From Gammaproteobacteria bacterium (lineage in GTDB: Bacteria; Pseudomonadota; Gammaproteobacteria; GCA-001735895), in NCBI GenBank assembly GCA_030595795.1, contig JAUVCH010000006.1, positions 1-64,000 of the forward strand: DNA of 64,000 bases. Direction: 5' to 3'. This document shows, one piece after another, positions 1 to 9,726 of the stretch (position 1 is the first letter of the stretch; every line of letters starts with the position of its first letter). Under the pieces are notes generated by a model, which did no database searches, was not told the DNA's origin, and worked only from the letters and a program-made list of their open reading frames with translations. A program made the translations under genes and the position numbers.

Positions 1-244
1 CGTTGATGCGTTCTTCCAGTCGCAAGTTACCGGGGTAGTGAGGCTGGTCTTCGACCGAGATGGTATTTTGATAGGGAGAGTATTTGGGCGCCTCGTGAAT
101 TAAACCGAGTTCCTTGGCGCGTCGATCGAGTGCTTCGAGAATGGTGACGGCAGCTTCAGGACCGCTAAATTCGATCACCGAATCCAGCGATTCAATCCAT
201 TCGTCCTGCTCGTCTTTGAATTCGCTAGGCGGGGAATCGGCCAT
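1..244 (-). CDS. aceE: Pyruvate dehydrogenase E1 component, N-terminal part (cut by window edge)
   Basis: Reading leftward from an ATG at 242-244 gives 81 residues that run off the window. They contain N-T-I-S-V-E-D-Q-P-H-Y-P-G-N-L followed by L-E-E-R-I, which is the N-terminal signature of the homodimeric thiamine-diphosphate E1 of pyruvate dehydrogenase (E. coli AceE has NTIPVEEQPEYPGNL at the equivalent place). The enzyme decarboxylates pyruvate and acetylates the lipoyl groups of E2 in the cytoplasm. The catalytic parts lie outside the window, so a paralogous 2-oxoacid dehydrogenase E1 of the same architecture cannot be excluded. The amidase gene ends just 6 bases upstream of this start on the same strand, so the two may be co-transcribed. 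Confidence 0.85.
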   Translation of the reverse strand, partial: MADSPPSEFKDEQDEWIESLDSVIEFSGPEAAVTILEALDRRAKELGLIHEAPKYSPYQNTISVEDQPHYPGNLRLEERIN

Positions 245-250
245 GATGGT

Positions 251-1615
251 TTATCTGATTTCCTTGATTACGTGTTCAATCGCCGCCGAAATAGCATACA
301 AATCCTCGTCATCGCCATTCATCGCCGAGACCATCAAACCAACCGGTGCAATTCCGCTTTTATGGCAGGGCAGGCTGATCGAGCAACCGTCGAAATAGTT
401 GGCGGTCGCAGTATTACGCAGGCAACGAAGGTTTACTGCGCGGGCATCGTCAATATCTTCGGTTGTTGCAATAGCGGGCGGAATGCAGGGAACCGTCGGG
501 TAGAGTAAGGCGTCACCACCTGTAGTGCGAAACTGCTGGTTAAAATGCTCGATAATTCGGGCCTTTTCCTGGTATCTGGCTATTTGCTCCTGATCACTGA
601 TGGTGGCACCACCTGACATGCGTTGCTGAACAAAAGGATCGTATTGGTCACCGTGTAGCTCCAGCATTTGTCGATGATAATGGTAGGCCTCGTGGATGAC
701 GATTGCACGTTTGGCGAACATGTCGATACAGTCGTCGAGGGATGACATATCAGCTTCAATAATACTGATCCCACTCGCGCGTAAAGCTTCGAGCGACCGA
801 GCGAAAGCAGTTTGAACTTCTTCATCCAGCTCATCGAGGACTCCTGACTGAGGTACAACCAGTTTCAATGATTCGACCGATGGTAATTCCAGAGTAGGCA
901 AGGGAGCGGAAGGCGATAAGCGACCGCTCATGAGCTGGTCTAATATATAACAGCTATCGACATCATTGGCCAAAGGCCCCGGTGCATCAGAGGTGGGCGA
1001 GAGCGGATAAATGCCGGTTAGTGACAGGCGTCCATAACTCGGTTTGACGCCGACGATGGCATTAAAAGCGGCTGGAATCCGGCAGGAACCAGCGGTGTCT
1101 GAACCGAGTGTGGCAACTACAATACCCTCTGCGACGCTAACGGCGCTGCCCGACGACGAACCACCCGGCAGGCGCCTGGTTTTTCTATCCCAAATCGAAA
1201 GAGGCGTACCGTAATGCGGATTTTTACCCATGCCGGAAAAAGCGAATTCGCTCATGTTGGTTCGGCCAGCAAAGAGTAAACCGGCTTCGCGTAATGGTTT
1301 GATGACTTCGGCATCCTCATCTTCGACATCGCACAAAGCTTGGCGAACAATCGAACCCGCTAACGTTTTCTCACCTTTTAGATTAAACAGGTCTTTAGTG
1401 CTAATCGGTATGCCTGCCAGAGGCGGCAGCGAATCACCACGTTTTCGAGCTTCATCGACGGTGTTCGCCTGACTGGCTAAAGCGTCATTCAGTGCTATAA
1501 ATACTGAATCCGACTGTTTGGCACGGTCAAGCGTCTGCTGCGCCAGTTCGACAGCGCTAAGTTCAGTATTTTCGAGTGCCTGTGAGAGTGCTCGCAAAGA
1601 GGTTAATTCATTCAT
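251..1615 (-). CDS. Amidase signature family hydrolase
   Basis: A 454-residue protein of the amidase signature family, which hydrolyses amide bonds through a Ser-cisSer-Lys triad. All three residues are visible: Lys74 in S-T-K-D-L-F, the cis-Ser around 153 in the G-G-S-S-S-G-S-A stretch, and the nucleophile Ser177 in D-T-A-G-S-C-R-I-P. Length is typical for single-domain family members. No signal peptide is seen, so it is probably cytoplasmic. It does not sit next to gatB or gatC, and the substrate cannot be told from sequence; allophanate hydrolase-like or aryl-amide activity are both possible. The gene ends immediately before the aceE start on the same strand. Confidence 0.85.
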   Translation of the reverse strand: MNELTSLRALSQALENTELSAVELAQQTLDRAKQSDSVFIALNDALASQANTVDEARKRGDSLPPLAGIPISTKDLFNLKGEKTLAGSIVRQALCDVEDEDAEVIKPLREAGLLFAGRTNMSEFAFSGMGKNPHYGTPLSIWDRKTRRLPGGSSSGSAVSVAEGIVVATLGSDTAGSCRIPAAFNAIVGVKPSYGRLSLTGIYPLSPTSDAPGPLANDVDSCYILDQLMSGRLSPSAPLPTLELPSVESLKLVVPQSGVLDELDEEVQTAFARSLEALRASGISIIEADMSSLDDCIDMFAKRAIVIHEAYHYHRQMLELHGDQYDPFVQQRMSGGATISDQEQIARYQEKARIIEHFNQQFRTTGGDALLYPTVPCIPPAIATTEDIDDARAVNLRCLRNTATANYFDGCSISLPCHKSGIAPVGLMVSAMNGDDEDLYAISAAIEHVIKEIR

Positions 1616-1691
1616 GTGGCTATCTAACCAAATTAAAGCTAATGGCGCCAGTGCCGTTAACGGTATTGTTTAGTATGAAACCTGTATTCTA

Positions 1692-2600
1692 ATGAGATTA
1701 AAACCAGCTTTTGCGATGGTGGCGGTTCTTCTGGTTATCTGTTCGAATACCCAGGCGCAAACCGAAATACGTGATAATAATCATATTTATGAAGTCGCCG
1801 AGCTTGGCATTATCAAACTTGAGTTACTCGCGCAGACTTCTGGTATTGCCCTGGGTAAGCTGACGGTACCAGAATTTAAAAACAAGCGGTCAACCGATCT
1901 TTATCAACAGGCCCTGGCAGTGTTTGGATTGTTACGCCAGCTACAGCAGAAGTCCTCGGTGGCTGTTCTGGCCGGGGTGAAGCCTCTGGCGCGACCAGTA
2001 ATTTACGATGACAGCTTTGATCTGCTCGATTATATCAACCAGGGTCTTGATGTTTTACTGGAGCAGCAAAATCTGGAGCGACCGCTGGGGCCGGAGTCTC
2101 TAGTCGGTAAATCTGCTAATGATAATTATGGTCAACTCTGGTATCTGAAACAGTTGTTAGTTGAGTTAAACTCGCCGCCAGATAGCCGCTCGGTGCAGAC
2201 ACAACTGGCGTTTATTAAAATATCACTGGATAGCATCGCCAGACATAGATCGTTGAATCTGGCTGACCCGCTTACCCAGCAATTCGAGCAGAAAAGTTAT
2301 CGGGATGTGATGCTAGTGGCTTATCAGAATCTACATTTACTGGGTCGATTGCAACGTGTGTTAAATGTCAAACCGGTGATACCGGGGATCATGAAAACCG
2401 GCGCAAAACAACTAATTGATATTTTCGAACTCACACGATCGACTATTGGTGATTTGTACCGCACCCGGATTAATTTGGGACTGCCCGACCCAGGTTCCGT
2501 TGCCGCAGAAACTGAAGATAGTAGTGTTGAAGATATATACATGCGGATGCGTGAAATTCACGCGCAGCTTGTCGCTATGACCAGGAGTCAAACTTTATGA
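1692..2600 (+). CDS. Secreted protein of unknown function, coupled to a chemotaxis receptor
   Basis: 302 residues with a clear Sec signal peptide: a basic start, a hydrophobic core at about residues 7-20 and a probable cleavage after T-Q-A near residue 23. The mature part is predicted helical and hydrophilic, without a domain I recognise. Its last codons overlap the start of the next gene as ATGA (2597-2600), so the two are translationally coupled. That coupling suggests, as inference only, a periplasmic partner of the chemoreceptor, for example a ligand-binding or membrane-stress-sensing subunit. It is divergent from the amidase gene, with 76 bases between them for both promoters. Confidence 0.75.
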   Translation: MRLKPAFAMVAVLLVICSNTQAQTEIRDNNHIYEVAELGIIKLELLAQTSGIALGKLTVPEFKNKRSTDLYQQALAVFGLLRQLQQKSSVAVLAGVKPLARPVIYDDSFDLLDYINQGLDVLLEQQNLERPLGPESLVGKSANDNYGQLWYLKQLLVELNSPPDSRSVQTQLAFIKISLDSIARHRSLNLADPLTQQFEQKSYRDVMLVAYQNLHLLGRLQRVLNVKPVIPGIMKTGAKQLIDIFELTRSTIGDLYRTRINLGLPDPGSVAAETEDSSVEDIYMRMREIHAQLVAMTRSQTL

Positions 2601-4627
2601 ATACCTTTGACCGACTACCTTTACTGGCCAGAATCGCATTGCTACCGATTAGTGTAATGATACTGTTGTCCGTTGCTATTGTGCTGGGCTGGTCATTACT
2701 TGATCGACAACCCGAAGCGGTTCAGTCCGAGCCGGTTCCAAATCTAACTCTGGCGCAATTCGAGCAGGCTGAAGCCCGTTCACCGCTATTAACCGAGTGG
2801 CTATTTAACTGGCAAACGCGGTTAGAATTGATTGCACGGTATTCGCCTGAAGTCGATTCCGACATTCAAACGCAATATGAAAAGTTGGCAACCCAGGCGA
2901 CACAAATGCTGGCCGACACTAAACTATCAGACCTCGGCGACTTATCGCAGATAAAGCAGGTTAACGATGACCTTGATAGTCGATTTTTACAATACCGGGT
3001 GTCAAACTCGAGCGAGCGCGCGGCTAAAGTTAAAAATCTGTATCAAAAACTAATGCCGGAAATGCTCGATCTCGCACGGCAGTTAAAAGTCGATTTAAGC
3101 ACGCATGACCAGGAGCCGACTCGGCGCCAGAGTCAGGCACTGTTGAGTCATCTGCAGTTCGCGATGTCGACTCTCAGCGGCTATACCAGCGATGCCGGTA
3201 GTAGCCAGCGTGATGCCTTTCTGTTGGAGTTATACGCTGCGGAAAATGCGCTACAGGATTTGCTTGTATCCTTAACAGTGGCACCGTATCAGGACAGGCT
3301 AAATCGGCTTGAAATATTAATGCCTACATTTCGCGAGGCTGCCGCAGACGTATTTAAAGGAAGCGATAAATTAAGGGCTCTCGTTATGGAACCGATCAAA
3401 ATGCCGGATCCAGCCTGGTTTAATCGCCAACAGCAAATTGATCAGCAATTGCTTAGTCGTCACATCGAGGAAATTCGCAGTGAAGTTAATCGGTTTAATG
3501 CTGCGCTTGCAGAGCCAAAAACTGCTTCAGTAGTCAACACCCAATCTGGGAGGGAGGATTTACTAGGCCAACTGTTGGGGTTGCTTGCCATTGCTGTGGT
3601 TGTCGTTCTGATATTAAGCGGCTTACTCGCTGCCAGTATTCGGCGCCCGATCATGGCTATCTCCAAACCCCTGCAATCAATGACGGACACGGATAGCGTG
3701 TTAAACCACCGACTCGATGAAAACACCTCGCCAGAGTTGAAGCCTGTTGTACAGGCGTTTAACCGTTATGTGGATTTAATCGGTGAGACACACGCTGAAA
3801 TGGATCAGTCTGTACAGGGAATCAATCAGGTTAGTAGTCAGCTCGAACAGCAAAGTAGTCAAGGTGGTCAGGTATTGGAACTTCAACGACAGGCTTTACA
3901 TACAGCATCCGATGCCTCTCATGCGCTATCGTCTATTTTTGAGACGGTTAATAGCAGTAGGATAGCGCTTGGCAAAGATGCAGAACATATTCAGCAGGAG
4001 TCTATAAACGGAGAGAAGCAGTTAGAAAAAACCACGGTGCAACTACGCGAATTAGTCGCTCAGGTGGCTGATTCAGTCGAGAGTATGGGCATGTTGTCGG
4101 AAAACAGGCGCAAGATTTCCGATGTGCTTTCAGTGATTACCAGTATTTCTGGTCAAACTAATTTGTTGGCCTTGAATGCTGCTATCGAAGCGGCGAGGGC
4201 GGGAGAGCATGGCAGGGGATTTGCTGTGGTAGCCGATGAAGTACGGCAGTTGGCAACACAAACGCAAGGCTCAACCGAAGAAATTCGCGACATTATGGAA
4301 AGCCTGGAAGATAGAGCGGGTAAAACCGAGGCTTTGATGGCTGTTAGCAATGAAATGTCGCGACAGTCTCTCGCCGAAATTGAACAACTCGCAGTAAATT
4401 TCGAAAACATGCGTGGCATTGTCTCGCAGGTTTCGAAATTAATTCAAAGCGTTGAAACCGCCGCTACCCAACAAGGTCTGACCTCGACCGAAATTGTAAA
4501 TCACATCGAGCAACTGGATAATTTGTTACAGGATAGTCAGGAACAACTGAACGAAACTAGCAGTCAGTCGAAAGCCCTGGAGGCTTTGTCGGATCAATTT
4601 AACCAGCAATTGAAGCGGTTTGGCTGA
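2597..4627 (+). CDS. Methyl-accepting chemotaxis protein
   Basis: A 676-residue inner-membrane receptor. Transmembrane segment 1 lies at about residues 12-35, a helical periplasmic domain of about 280 residues follows, then transmembrane segment 2 near 322-347, a HAMP-like region to about 400 and a long cytoplasmic coiled coil. The conserved hairpin tip that contacts CheA and CheW is present at about residues 518-552, around the [16 protein letters not shown] core. It ends without a CheR-tethering pentapeptide. It overlaps the upstream secreted-protein gene by four bases. No other che genes are in the window, so it must act through an array encoded elsewhere. The ligand is unknown. Confidence 0.9.
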   Translation: MNTFDRLPLLARIALLPISVMILLSVAIVLGWSLLDRQPEAVQSEPVPNLTLAQFEQAEARSPLLTEWLFNWQTRLELIARYSPEVDSDIQTQYEKLATQATQMLADTKLSDLGDLSQIKQVNDDLDSRFLQYRVSNSSERAAKVKNLYQKLMPEMLDLARQLKVDLSTHDQEPTRRQSQALLSHLQFAMSTLSGYTSDAGSSQRDAFLLELYAAENALQDLLVSLTVAPYQDRLNRLEILMPTFREAAADVFKGSDKLRALVMEPIKMPDPAWFNRQQQIDQQLLSRHIEEIRSEVNRFNAALAEPKTASVVNTQSGREDLLGQLLGLLAIAVVVVLILSGLLAASIRRPIMAISKPLQSMTDTDSVLNHRLDENTSPELKPVVQAFNRYVDLIGETHAEMDQSVQGINQVSSQLEQQSSQGGQVLELQRQALHTASDASHALSSIFETVNSSRIALGKDAEHIQQESINGEKQLEKTTVQLRELVAQVADSVESMGMLSENRRKISDVLSVITSISGQTNLLALNAAIEAARAGEHGRGFAVVADEVRQLATQTQGSTEEIRDIMESLEDRAGKTEALMAVSNEMSRQSLAEIEQLAVNFENMRGIVSQVSKLIQSVETAATQQGLTSTEIVNHIEQLDNLLQDSQEQLNETSSQSKALEALSDQFNQQLKRFG

Positions 4628-4723
4628 GGTGTAAATACACCGAATTAAATAATGGAGCACTACTACTGGCGCGGAAGCCAACAGTTTTATATTCTATTCG
4701 CCCGAATAACGAAGGCATCACTC

Positions 4724-5275
4724 ATGGCATCCCTACAGGATCAACTGCTCAAGGCTGGATTGGTTGATAAAAACAAGGCCAATAAAGCCAAAAAGGAAAA
4801 ACAGAAGCAGACAAAAAACCATCGAAAAATGGGTGGGAAAACGGTCAACGAAGCACGTGAAGCAGCACAACAGGAAAAGACTCGCAAGCTTGAACGCGAT
4901 CGTGAATTGAACCGTCAGAAACAAACGCAGTCAAATCAAAAAGCATTGTTGGCGCAGATAAAGCAGCTCATCGAATTAAATCGCATCGACAGGAAAGGTG
5001 GTGAAATTAATTACAGCTTTGTCCATAACGACAAGGTGAAAAAAATATCAGTCCAGGCATTGGTACAAAAGCAGTTGGTATCGGGTCGGTTAGCAATCGT
5101 TACCATCCTTAAAGACGGCGACGACAGCTACGAGCTGGTACCTGCGATAATTGCGGAAAAGATAGCGCAAAGGGACGAAAGCTCTGTTGTGCAATTGAAT
5201 CAGATTAGCGAGACAGAAGTCGACGAGGATGATCCTTATGCGGATTATCAAATACCGGATGATTTAATGTGGTAA
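4724..5275 (+). CDS. YaiL-like DUF2058 protein
   Basis: 183 residues from ATG 4724, beginning M-A-S-L-Q-D-Q-L-L-K-A-G-L, the characteristic start of the DUF2058/YaiL family of gammaproteobacteria. The open frame extends 24 codons further upstream, but those residues do not fit the family, and GAAGG at 4711-4715 sits 8 bases before ATG 4724. The first third is very rich in Lys, Gln and Arg and is probably a helical nucleic-acid-contacting arm; the second half is a small mixed domain ending in an acidic tail. E. coli YaiL is described as nucleoid-associated but its role is unclear. It stands alone, downstream of the chemoreceptor. Confidence 0.85.
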   Translation: MASLQDQLLKAGLVDKNKANKAKKEKQKQTKNHRKMGGKTVNEAREAAQQEKTRKLERDRELNRQKQTQSNQKALLAQIKQLIELNRIDRKGGEINYSFVHNDKVKKISVQALVQKQLVSGRLAIVTILKDGDDSYELVPAIIAEKIAQRDESSVVQLNQISETEVDEDDPYADYQIPDDLMW

Positions 5276-5353
5276 ACCAACAGCGACTCGGGAGTGGCGG
5301 CAATAGTCGCAATAGCGGATAATCTGACCGAACAGGAATAAAGCGAATGCTGC

Positions 5354-6199
5354 TTAGCCAACCGGATTACGCAATACCCCAACACTAGATACTTCCATTT
5401 CCAGTACATCTCCCTCGCGCAGAAAACGCGGCGGCTGACGACTGCCGCCCGCGCCTTCGGGTGAACCGGTAGCGATTAAATCTCCAGGGCGTAAATCGAT
5501 GGTGTGCGAGATATAGGCGATGACTTCGGGAATCGAGAAAATCATTTCGGCAACTGTGGTGTCCTGCACTGTTTCACCGTTTAGTCGCGTGCTCAATCGC
5601 ATGGCGGTTAAATCGTTAATTTCATCCGCAGTCACCATCCAGGGGCCGCAGCCGCCCGATTTGGCAAAATTTTTGCCGGCGTGAATACTGTGTTTTTGCC
5701 AGCCACGTACGGAACCATCGTTAATGATGGTGTACCCGGCAATATAATCTAAGGCGTCTTTTCCATCGATATGGCGACCGGCTTTTCCGATCACCAAACC
5801 AATTTCACCCTCGTAATCAAAGGTATCGGATGCCTCGCCTTTGGGGATTTCGAGCCGTTCACCGTGACCGACTAGCGTACCGTCGAGTTTGGCGAACAGG
5901 ACGATATGTTCTGGCAGTGGCGCCGGGTTATCCAGCGGGTATTTTTTGGGATAGTTAATTCCGACACAGAATATTCTGCGTGGATTGGTGATGGGGGGTA
6001 AGAGTTGCGCCTCGTCGAGCGGCACATCGGTATCGCGATCCTGGGTATCCTGGGCCAATTTGTCCAGTGCATCATCATCGAGTACATCGCGTAGACTGGG
6101 GTAACGATTGCGAAAGTCATCGCTCACGGTAATGATGCCATCGGTAGTTACTACGCCATAGCGGGTGATACGGTCGTGTCTAAAGCTGGCTATTTTCAT
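5354..6199 (-). CDS. Fumarylacetoacetate hydrolase family protein
   Basis: A 281-residue protein of the FAA hydrolase/2-keto-4-pentenoate hydratase superfamily: a small N-terminal domain (about 1-70) and the catalytic fold from about 75. Seen are the conserved G-I-N-Y stretch near residue 82, metal ligands in D-Y-E-G-E-I-G-L-V-I-G near 130, the following N-D-G-S-V-R-G-W-Q motif, and the G-D-L-I-A-T-G-S-P-E-G near the C terminus. Family members cleave or decarboxylate beta-diketo or oxo acids with Mg2+ or Mn2+, often in aromatic catabolism. No aromatic pathway genes flank it, so the substrate is open; oxaloacetate decarboxylase or acylpyruvase activity is equally possible. Confidence 0.87.
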   Translation of the reverse strand: MKIASFRHDRITRYGVVTTDGIITVSDDFRNRYPSLRDVLDDDALDKLAQDTQDRDTDVPLDEAQLLPPITNPRRIFCVGINYPKKYPLDNPAPLPEHIVLFAKLDGTLVGHGERLEIPKGEASDTFDYEGEIGLVIGKAGRHIDGKDALDYIAGYTIINDGSVRGWQKHSIHAGKNFAKSGGCGPWMVTADEINDLTAMRLSTRLNGETVQDTTVAEMIFSIPEVIAYISHTIDLRPGDLIATGSPEGAGGSRQPPRFLREGDVLEMEVSSVGVLRNPVG

Positions 6200-6466
6200 G
6201 AATGCCCCATCGAGGGTTTAGGTAGGCAAATATTGAATTGCGCGCGTAGTTTATCATCGGTATCCGTTGGGATATGTTTCGGGGAGTAGGTATAGAGAAT
6301 TATAAGCTGCGGTACCGCCCGAGCCAGCATAGTTGATTACGAGTGTTATCTTGTCGAATTATGAATTGACAGACAAGCAATAAATAGGGAATCTCTAGTT
6401 ATATATTTTTTCATCAAATAAAGGAGAATATGGGAACGAATTCTCTTTTCAACGTCTCTAATTTAT

Positions 6467-7009
6467 ATGAAACATAAACGTCCAATATTAGTAGTTCTGT
6501 GCCTTGGTATGGTGATGGTGTTGATAGCCTGTAGCTCGAATATCCCGCCCGATATCCGAGAGCCTGTCGAGGCTGCGGCAGACTTCGCCGCAGTACAGGC
6601 CAATGCGCAAGCTTACCAGTCGAACAAATTCCGCTGGGCCGGGGTAATTCTTGGTACGGAAAATAAACAGAGCACTAGCTGGATGACCGTTATCGCGTTT
6701 CCTACGGGCGATAACGGCCGTCCTCGAATTTTAGCTCAAAGTCCTGGGCGTTTTATCGCGGTCGTTAATGAATTTCTGGAACCATTGGTGTTTAGTAAAG
6801 AGCGAGAGATTACCGTGATCGGTAAGCTGATAAAAACCGAGACTTTGAAAATCGGCGAATACGATTATGAATACCCTGTGATTGAGGTTGAAAATTATTA
6901 TCTCTGGCCCCCACGGCCCGAACGGGTAGATATGCAGACGCCATATTACCGGCCTTATCATCCTTTTTACGGCAGGCCTTACTATCCTTACCCCTATTAT
7001 TATCGTTAA
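6467..7009 (+). CDS. Slp family outer-membrane lipoprotein (first of tandem pair)
   Basis: 180 residues with a lipoprotein signal peptide and lipobox ending L-I-A-C near residue 22, followed by the Slp-type domain, recognisable by R-W-A-G-V-I-L-G, a middle S-P-G-R-F, and the closing Y-P-V-I-E-V-E-N-Y-Y-L-W-P. Slp proteins are outer-membrane lipoproteins induced by starvation or stationary phase in enterics; their molecular job is unknown. Odd here is a C-terminal tail of about 25 residues made almost entirely of Tyr, Pro, Arg and His, absent from the second copy. TTGACA at 6366-6371 could be a -35 element, although no good -10 sits at standard spacing. Confidence 0.85.
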   Translation: MKHKRPILVVLCLGMVMVLIACSSNIPPDIREPVEAAADFAAVQANAQAYQSNKFRWAGVILGTENKQSTSWMTVIAFPTGDNGRPRILAQSPGRFIAVVNEFLEPLVFSKEREITVIGKLIKTETLKIGEYDYEYPVIEVENYYLWPPRPERVDMQTPYYRPYHPFYGRPYYPYPYYYR

Positions 7010-7023
7010 TCTAATAGCTGGAA

Positions 7024-7509
7024 ATGTCGATGCAAAATAGCCATTGGTTAATAATTTTTAGTTTACTGTTCACAGCATGCGCCAGTAACTCTGTTTTCGA
7101 TGCCTCGCAGGTTGATGGGGCGATAACGCCGACTAGTGTTATCGCAAACCCCGTTGATAGCCGCGGAAAACTGGCTCTGTGGGGTGGCACAATTCTCGAT
7201 GTACAGAATTTAAAAGATGCAACGCAAATTGAATTGCTAGCTTATCCACTGGGCAGTTCGCAGCGTCCCCAACAAAATGAAAAACCACTGGGACGATTTC
7301 TGGTATTACAGCCGGGTTTTCTCGAACCGACCGTTTATACTCTGGGGAAGTTGCTGACTGTGTTTGGTGAGGTAGGCGATAACCAGCAGGGTCAGGTAGG
7401 TGAAACTAGCTATAGTTACCCGGTTATTTTGGCGCAGAAAATTCATCTGTGGTCTCCGAAAGACGCCAGTCGGACTCAATTTAGTTTCGGTATAGGTATT
7501 GTTTTTTAA
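7024..7509 (+). CDS. Slp family outer-membrane lipoprotein (second of tandem pair)
   Basis: A shorter paralogue of the preceding gene, 14 bases downstream. It has a lipobox at L-F-T-A-C (Cys about 19) and the same pattern of L-W-G-G-T-I-L-D, L-G-R-F and Y-P-V-I-L-A-Q-K-I-H-L-W. It lacks the Tyr/Pro tail. ATG 7030 fits the GGAA at 7020-7023 better than ATG 7024, so the true start may be six bases later. Tandem slp genes are common in gammaproteobacteria and presumably come from a local duplication. Its stop overlaps the stop region of the convergent PDZ gene by four bases. Confidence 0.83.
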   Translation: MSMQNSHWLIIFSLLFTACASNSVFDASQVDGAITPTSVIANPVDSRGKLALWGGTILDVQNLKDATQIELLAYPLGSSQRPQQNEKPLGRFLVLQPGFLEPTVYTLGKLLTVFGEVGDNQQGQVGETSYSYPVILAQKIHLWSPKDASRTQFSFGIGIVF

Positions 7510-8354
7510 CCACCTGGTGTCACACTGATAGAGTTCATTCGTATTCCCAGCGGGCCACGGCTCAGGTAAAGCTCCATAATCGCACCATCGCGTTCAACTT
7601 CGACTGCCACGGATTCATTGATATCGCCACCAGTGGTTGCAGATCTTAATTCGAAGCCGCTGTAAACACGTTCATTATCATAACTAATAATGCGATCACC
7701 TGACTGGATACCCGCGCTACTAGCCTGCGAACTGTCAAGGACATTGGTGACTTCAACCCGGTTGGATTGGCCTGATGCATAGAGATAGGCGTCGTAAGTG
7801 CTGTCGTTAAGCTGGTTTAAAAACGCCTGACTGCTTTCTTCGATTTTCTGTAATTCTTCGCGATATTTTTGCCTGTCCCAGCCTTCGCGTATCGACTGGT
7901 CGCGCATATACATCTGATCCATTTCCTGTTGTTCGAAAAATACTTTTAAATCATTGGCTTCGGCACTACTGAGCCCACCGTCGATCAGCGCCTGGGTATT
8001 AAACCAGTCTCTTTCAGTGTTATCAGAATGTGAATTGATATTCGATTGCTGACTGGATTCCTCAGTCGCTTGCTGTTGCAAATTTTTCTCTAAAGCCGCG
8101 AGCTGACTGCCCAGGTTATCTAGTTGTTTTTGCAACGATTGGCGTGCGGAAATTTCATCCTGAAGTTGTTGTTGGAGTTCCTGAATCGCCGGGTCATTGG
8201 TTGCCTGTACGGTTTTGGTGTTGTCGAGTAATGCTGATTTTTGGGTATTAGATGTCTGAACTGGTTCAGGTTCATCGGAACCGTCTTTAATCAGTAGGCC
8301 AACTGCCAGGCCGATTGTCAGGCTTGCCAGAATAATTAACAGGGGAGATTTCAT
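7506..8354 (-). CDS. Membrane-anchored coiled-coil PDZ protein
   Basis: 282 residues. An N-terminal hydrophobic helix at about residues 4-21 either anchors the protein or is an uncleaved signal. A Gln-rich coiled coil runs over about 50-95, a charged region follows, and the C-terminal part from about 195 reads as a PDZ domain (S-S-A-G-I-Q-S-G-D-R-I-I-S-Y near its centre). There is no protease domain, so it is not a DegP-type enzyme. The layout recalls GspC-like periplasmic PDZ proteins that recruit partners, but no type II secretion genes are nearby. Function unknown. Confidence 0.75.
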   Translation of the reverse strand: MKSPLLIILASLTIGLAVGLLIKDGSDEPEPVQTSNTQKSALLDNTKTVQATNDPAIQELQQQLQDEISARQSLQKQLDNLGSQLAALEKNLQQQATEESSQQSNINSHSDNTERDWFNTQALIDGGLSSAEANDLKVFFEQQEMDQMYMRDQSIREGWDRQKYREELQKIEESSQAFLNQLNDSTYDAYLYASGQSNRVEVTNVLDSSQASSAGIQSGDRIISYDNERVYSGFELRSATTGGDINESVAVEVERDGAIMELYLSRGPLGIRMNSISVTPGG

Positions 8355-8419
8355 ATCGACATAATAGTCGATGATTAGTTCGCTAACCAGTTTGTTGAAC
8401 GGACGAAAGGTGTTACTGA

Positions 8420-9703
8420 TTAACTACTATCTTGCAGCAGCAATGTCGTCCACGGCATCAGTGCTACCAGTGCCCATGCTACTAACAGAGGAATCAGCAG
8501 CTTGAATATATTTCTCACTACCTGCGCGTAGGGTACATTCATCACACCCGAAACAACGAACAAATTCAAACCATAAGGCGGGGTGACGAAGCCGATGGTA
8601 GTGCCTAAAACAAAGACCACACCCCAATGTACGGGATCGATGCCGAACCCAGCGGCGACAGGCGCGAGGATAGGCCCCAGGATTAGCACCACGGCGATAG
8701 ACTCTGTTATCGCACCGACCATGAGGATTAACAGCATCATCAAAGCGATAGAAAATGCCGGTGCAATATTAGTCCCTACAGTTTGCAAAAAACCCTGCAG
8801 CGTTTCCTGCAAACCCATGACAGAAGCGACCTGTTGAAACTGCACTGAGAATGCCACCAGTGGCATGATCATTCCGGTTAACGCGGCACTTTGCAAAAGT
8901 ATACTGCGCAACTGACGAAACTTGATTTTCCGTGTAATCAGCCACCCGGCGAGGAAGCAGTAGATTGTCACCACCCCGGCCGCTTCAGTCGGACTAAAAT
9001 AACCCCAGTAAATGCCGAAGAAAATAACCCCGATTGCGATAAAGCCTATCCAGGCCTCTGCGGCCTTTCTGGCGATATTAGAAAAACTGAAGGACGCTAA
9101 GCCCTCGGATGGCTCCACTTTGCGCGTCAACCAGATGGCGGAAGCAACCAGACAAAGGACGAGTAAGGCCCCTGGGATAAGACCACCAAGAAACAAGTCG
9201 ACCGAAGAGACACCAGCAGTGACACCATAGACGATGAAGATGACGCTCGGTGGGATAATCACACCAACCGTGCCGCCAGCGGCAACCAGTGATGCCGCGA
9301 GGCCCGGAGGGATGCCCCGGTTCTTCAATTCTGGGCCGAGCAGGCGCCCCATGGTTGCGGCAGTCGCCGAGTTCGATCCGCTCACCGCAGCAAACAGTCC
9401 GCAGGACACCATAGTCGTCGCCGCAGTTGAACCCGGAAAGATCGATACCAGGCTTCTCGAAAAAGCTACCAGACGTTGAGAAATTCCGCCTGCGGTCAAA
9501 AAATCCCCGGTAGCGACGAACAGTGGCACAGCGAGGAATACATAGACTTTTATCGTGTCGGTGGCACCTATGCCGATATGCGCCATCGGATAATCGATGA
9601 CAAAATGCGATGTAGCGGCGACCCAGAGCCCGATAATCAATAGGATCGGCGTGCCGGTTAAAAACAGGACTATCGCCAGTAACGAAATTATCCAGATGGC
9701 CAT
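8420..9703 (-). CDS. dctM: TRAP transporter large permease (DctM type)
   Basis: 427 residues, almost wholly hydrophobic with about 12 predicted membrane segments. It contains the DctM signatures, including the early G-x-P-I-L-L-I-I-G-L region, S-G-S-N-S-A-T-A-A-T-M-G and G-G-T-V-G-V-I-I-P-P-S. This subunit carries the Na+-coupled elevator transport path. It lies 23 bases downstream of dctQ and completes a dctP-dctQ-dctM operon read leftward. Substrate specificity resides mainly in the binding protein, so it is not determined here. Confidence 0.93.
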   Translation of the reverse strand: MAIWIISLLAIVLFLTGTPILLIIGLWVAATSHFVIDYPMAHIGIGATDTIKVYVFLAVPLFVATGDFLTAGGISQRLVAFSRSLVSIFPGSTAATTMVSCGLFAAVSGSNSATAATMGRLLGPELKNRGIPPGLAASLVAAGGTVGVIIPPSVIFIVYGVTAGVSSVDLFLGGLIPGALLVLCLVASAIWLTRKVEPSEGLASFSFSNIARKAAEAWIGFIAIGVIFFGIYWGYFSPTEAAGVVTIYCFLAGWLITRKIKFRQLRSILLQSAALTGMIMPLVAFSVQFQQVASVMGLQETLQGFLQTVGTNIAPAFSIALMMLLILMVGAITESIAVVLILGPILAPVAAGFGIDPVHWGVVFVLGTTIGFVTPPYGLNLFVVSGVMNVPYAQVVRNIFKLLIPLLVAWALVALMPWTTLLLQDSS

Positions 9704-9726
9704 TTTATTCCCTCATGCACTCCGGC

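Noticed and set aside
4628-4641. GGTGT-AAAT-ACACC hairpin after the chemoreceptor gene as terminator
   Set aside because: Only five pairs and followed by an A-rich rather than T-rich stretch.
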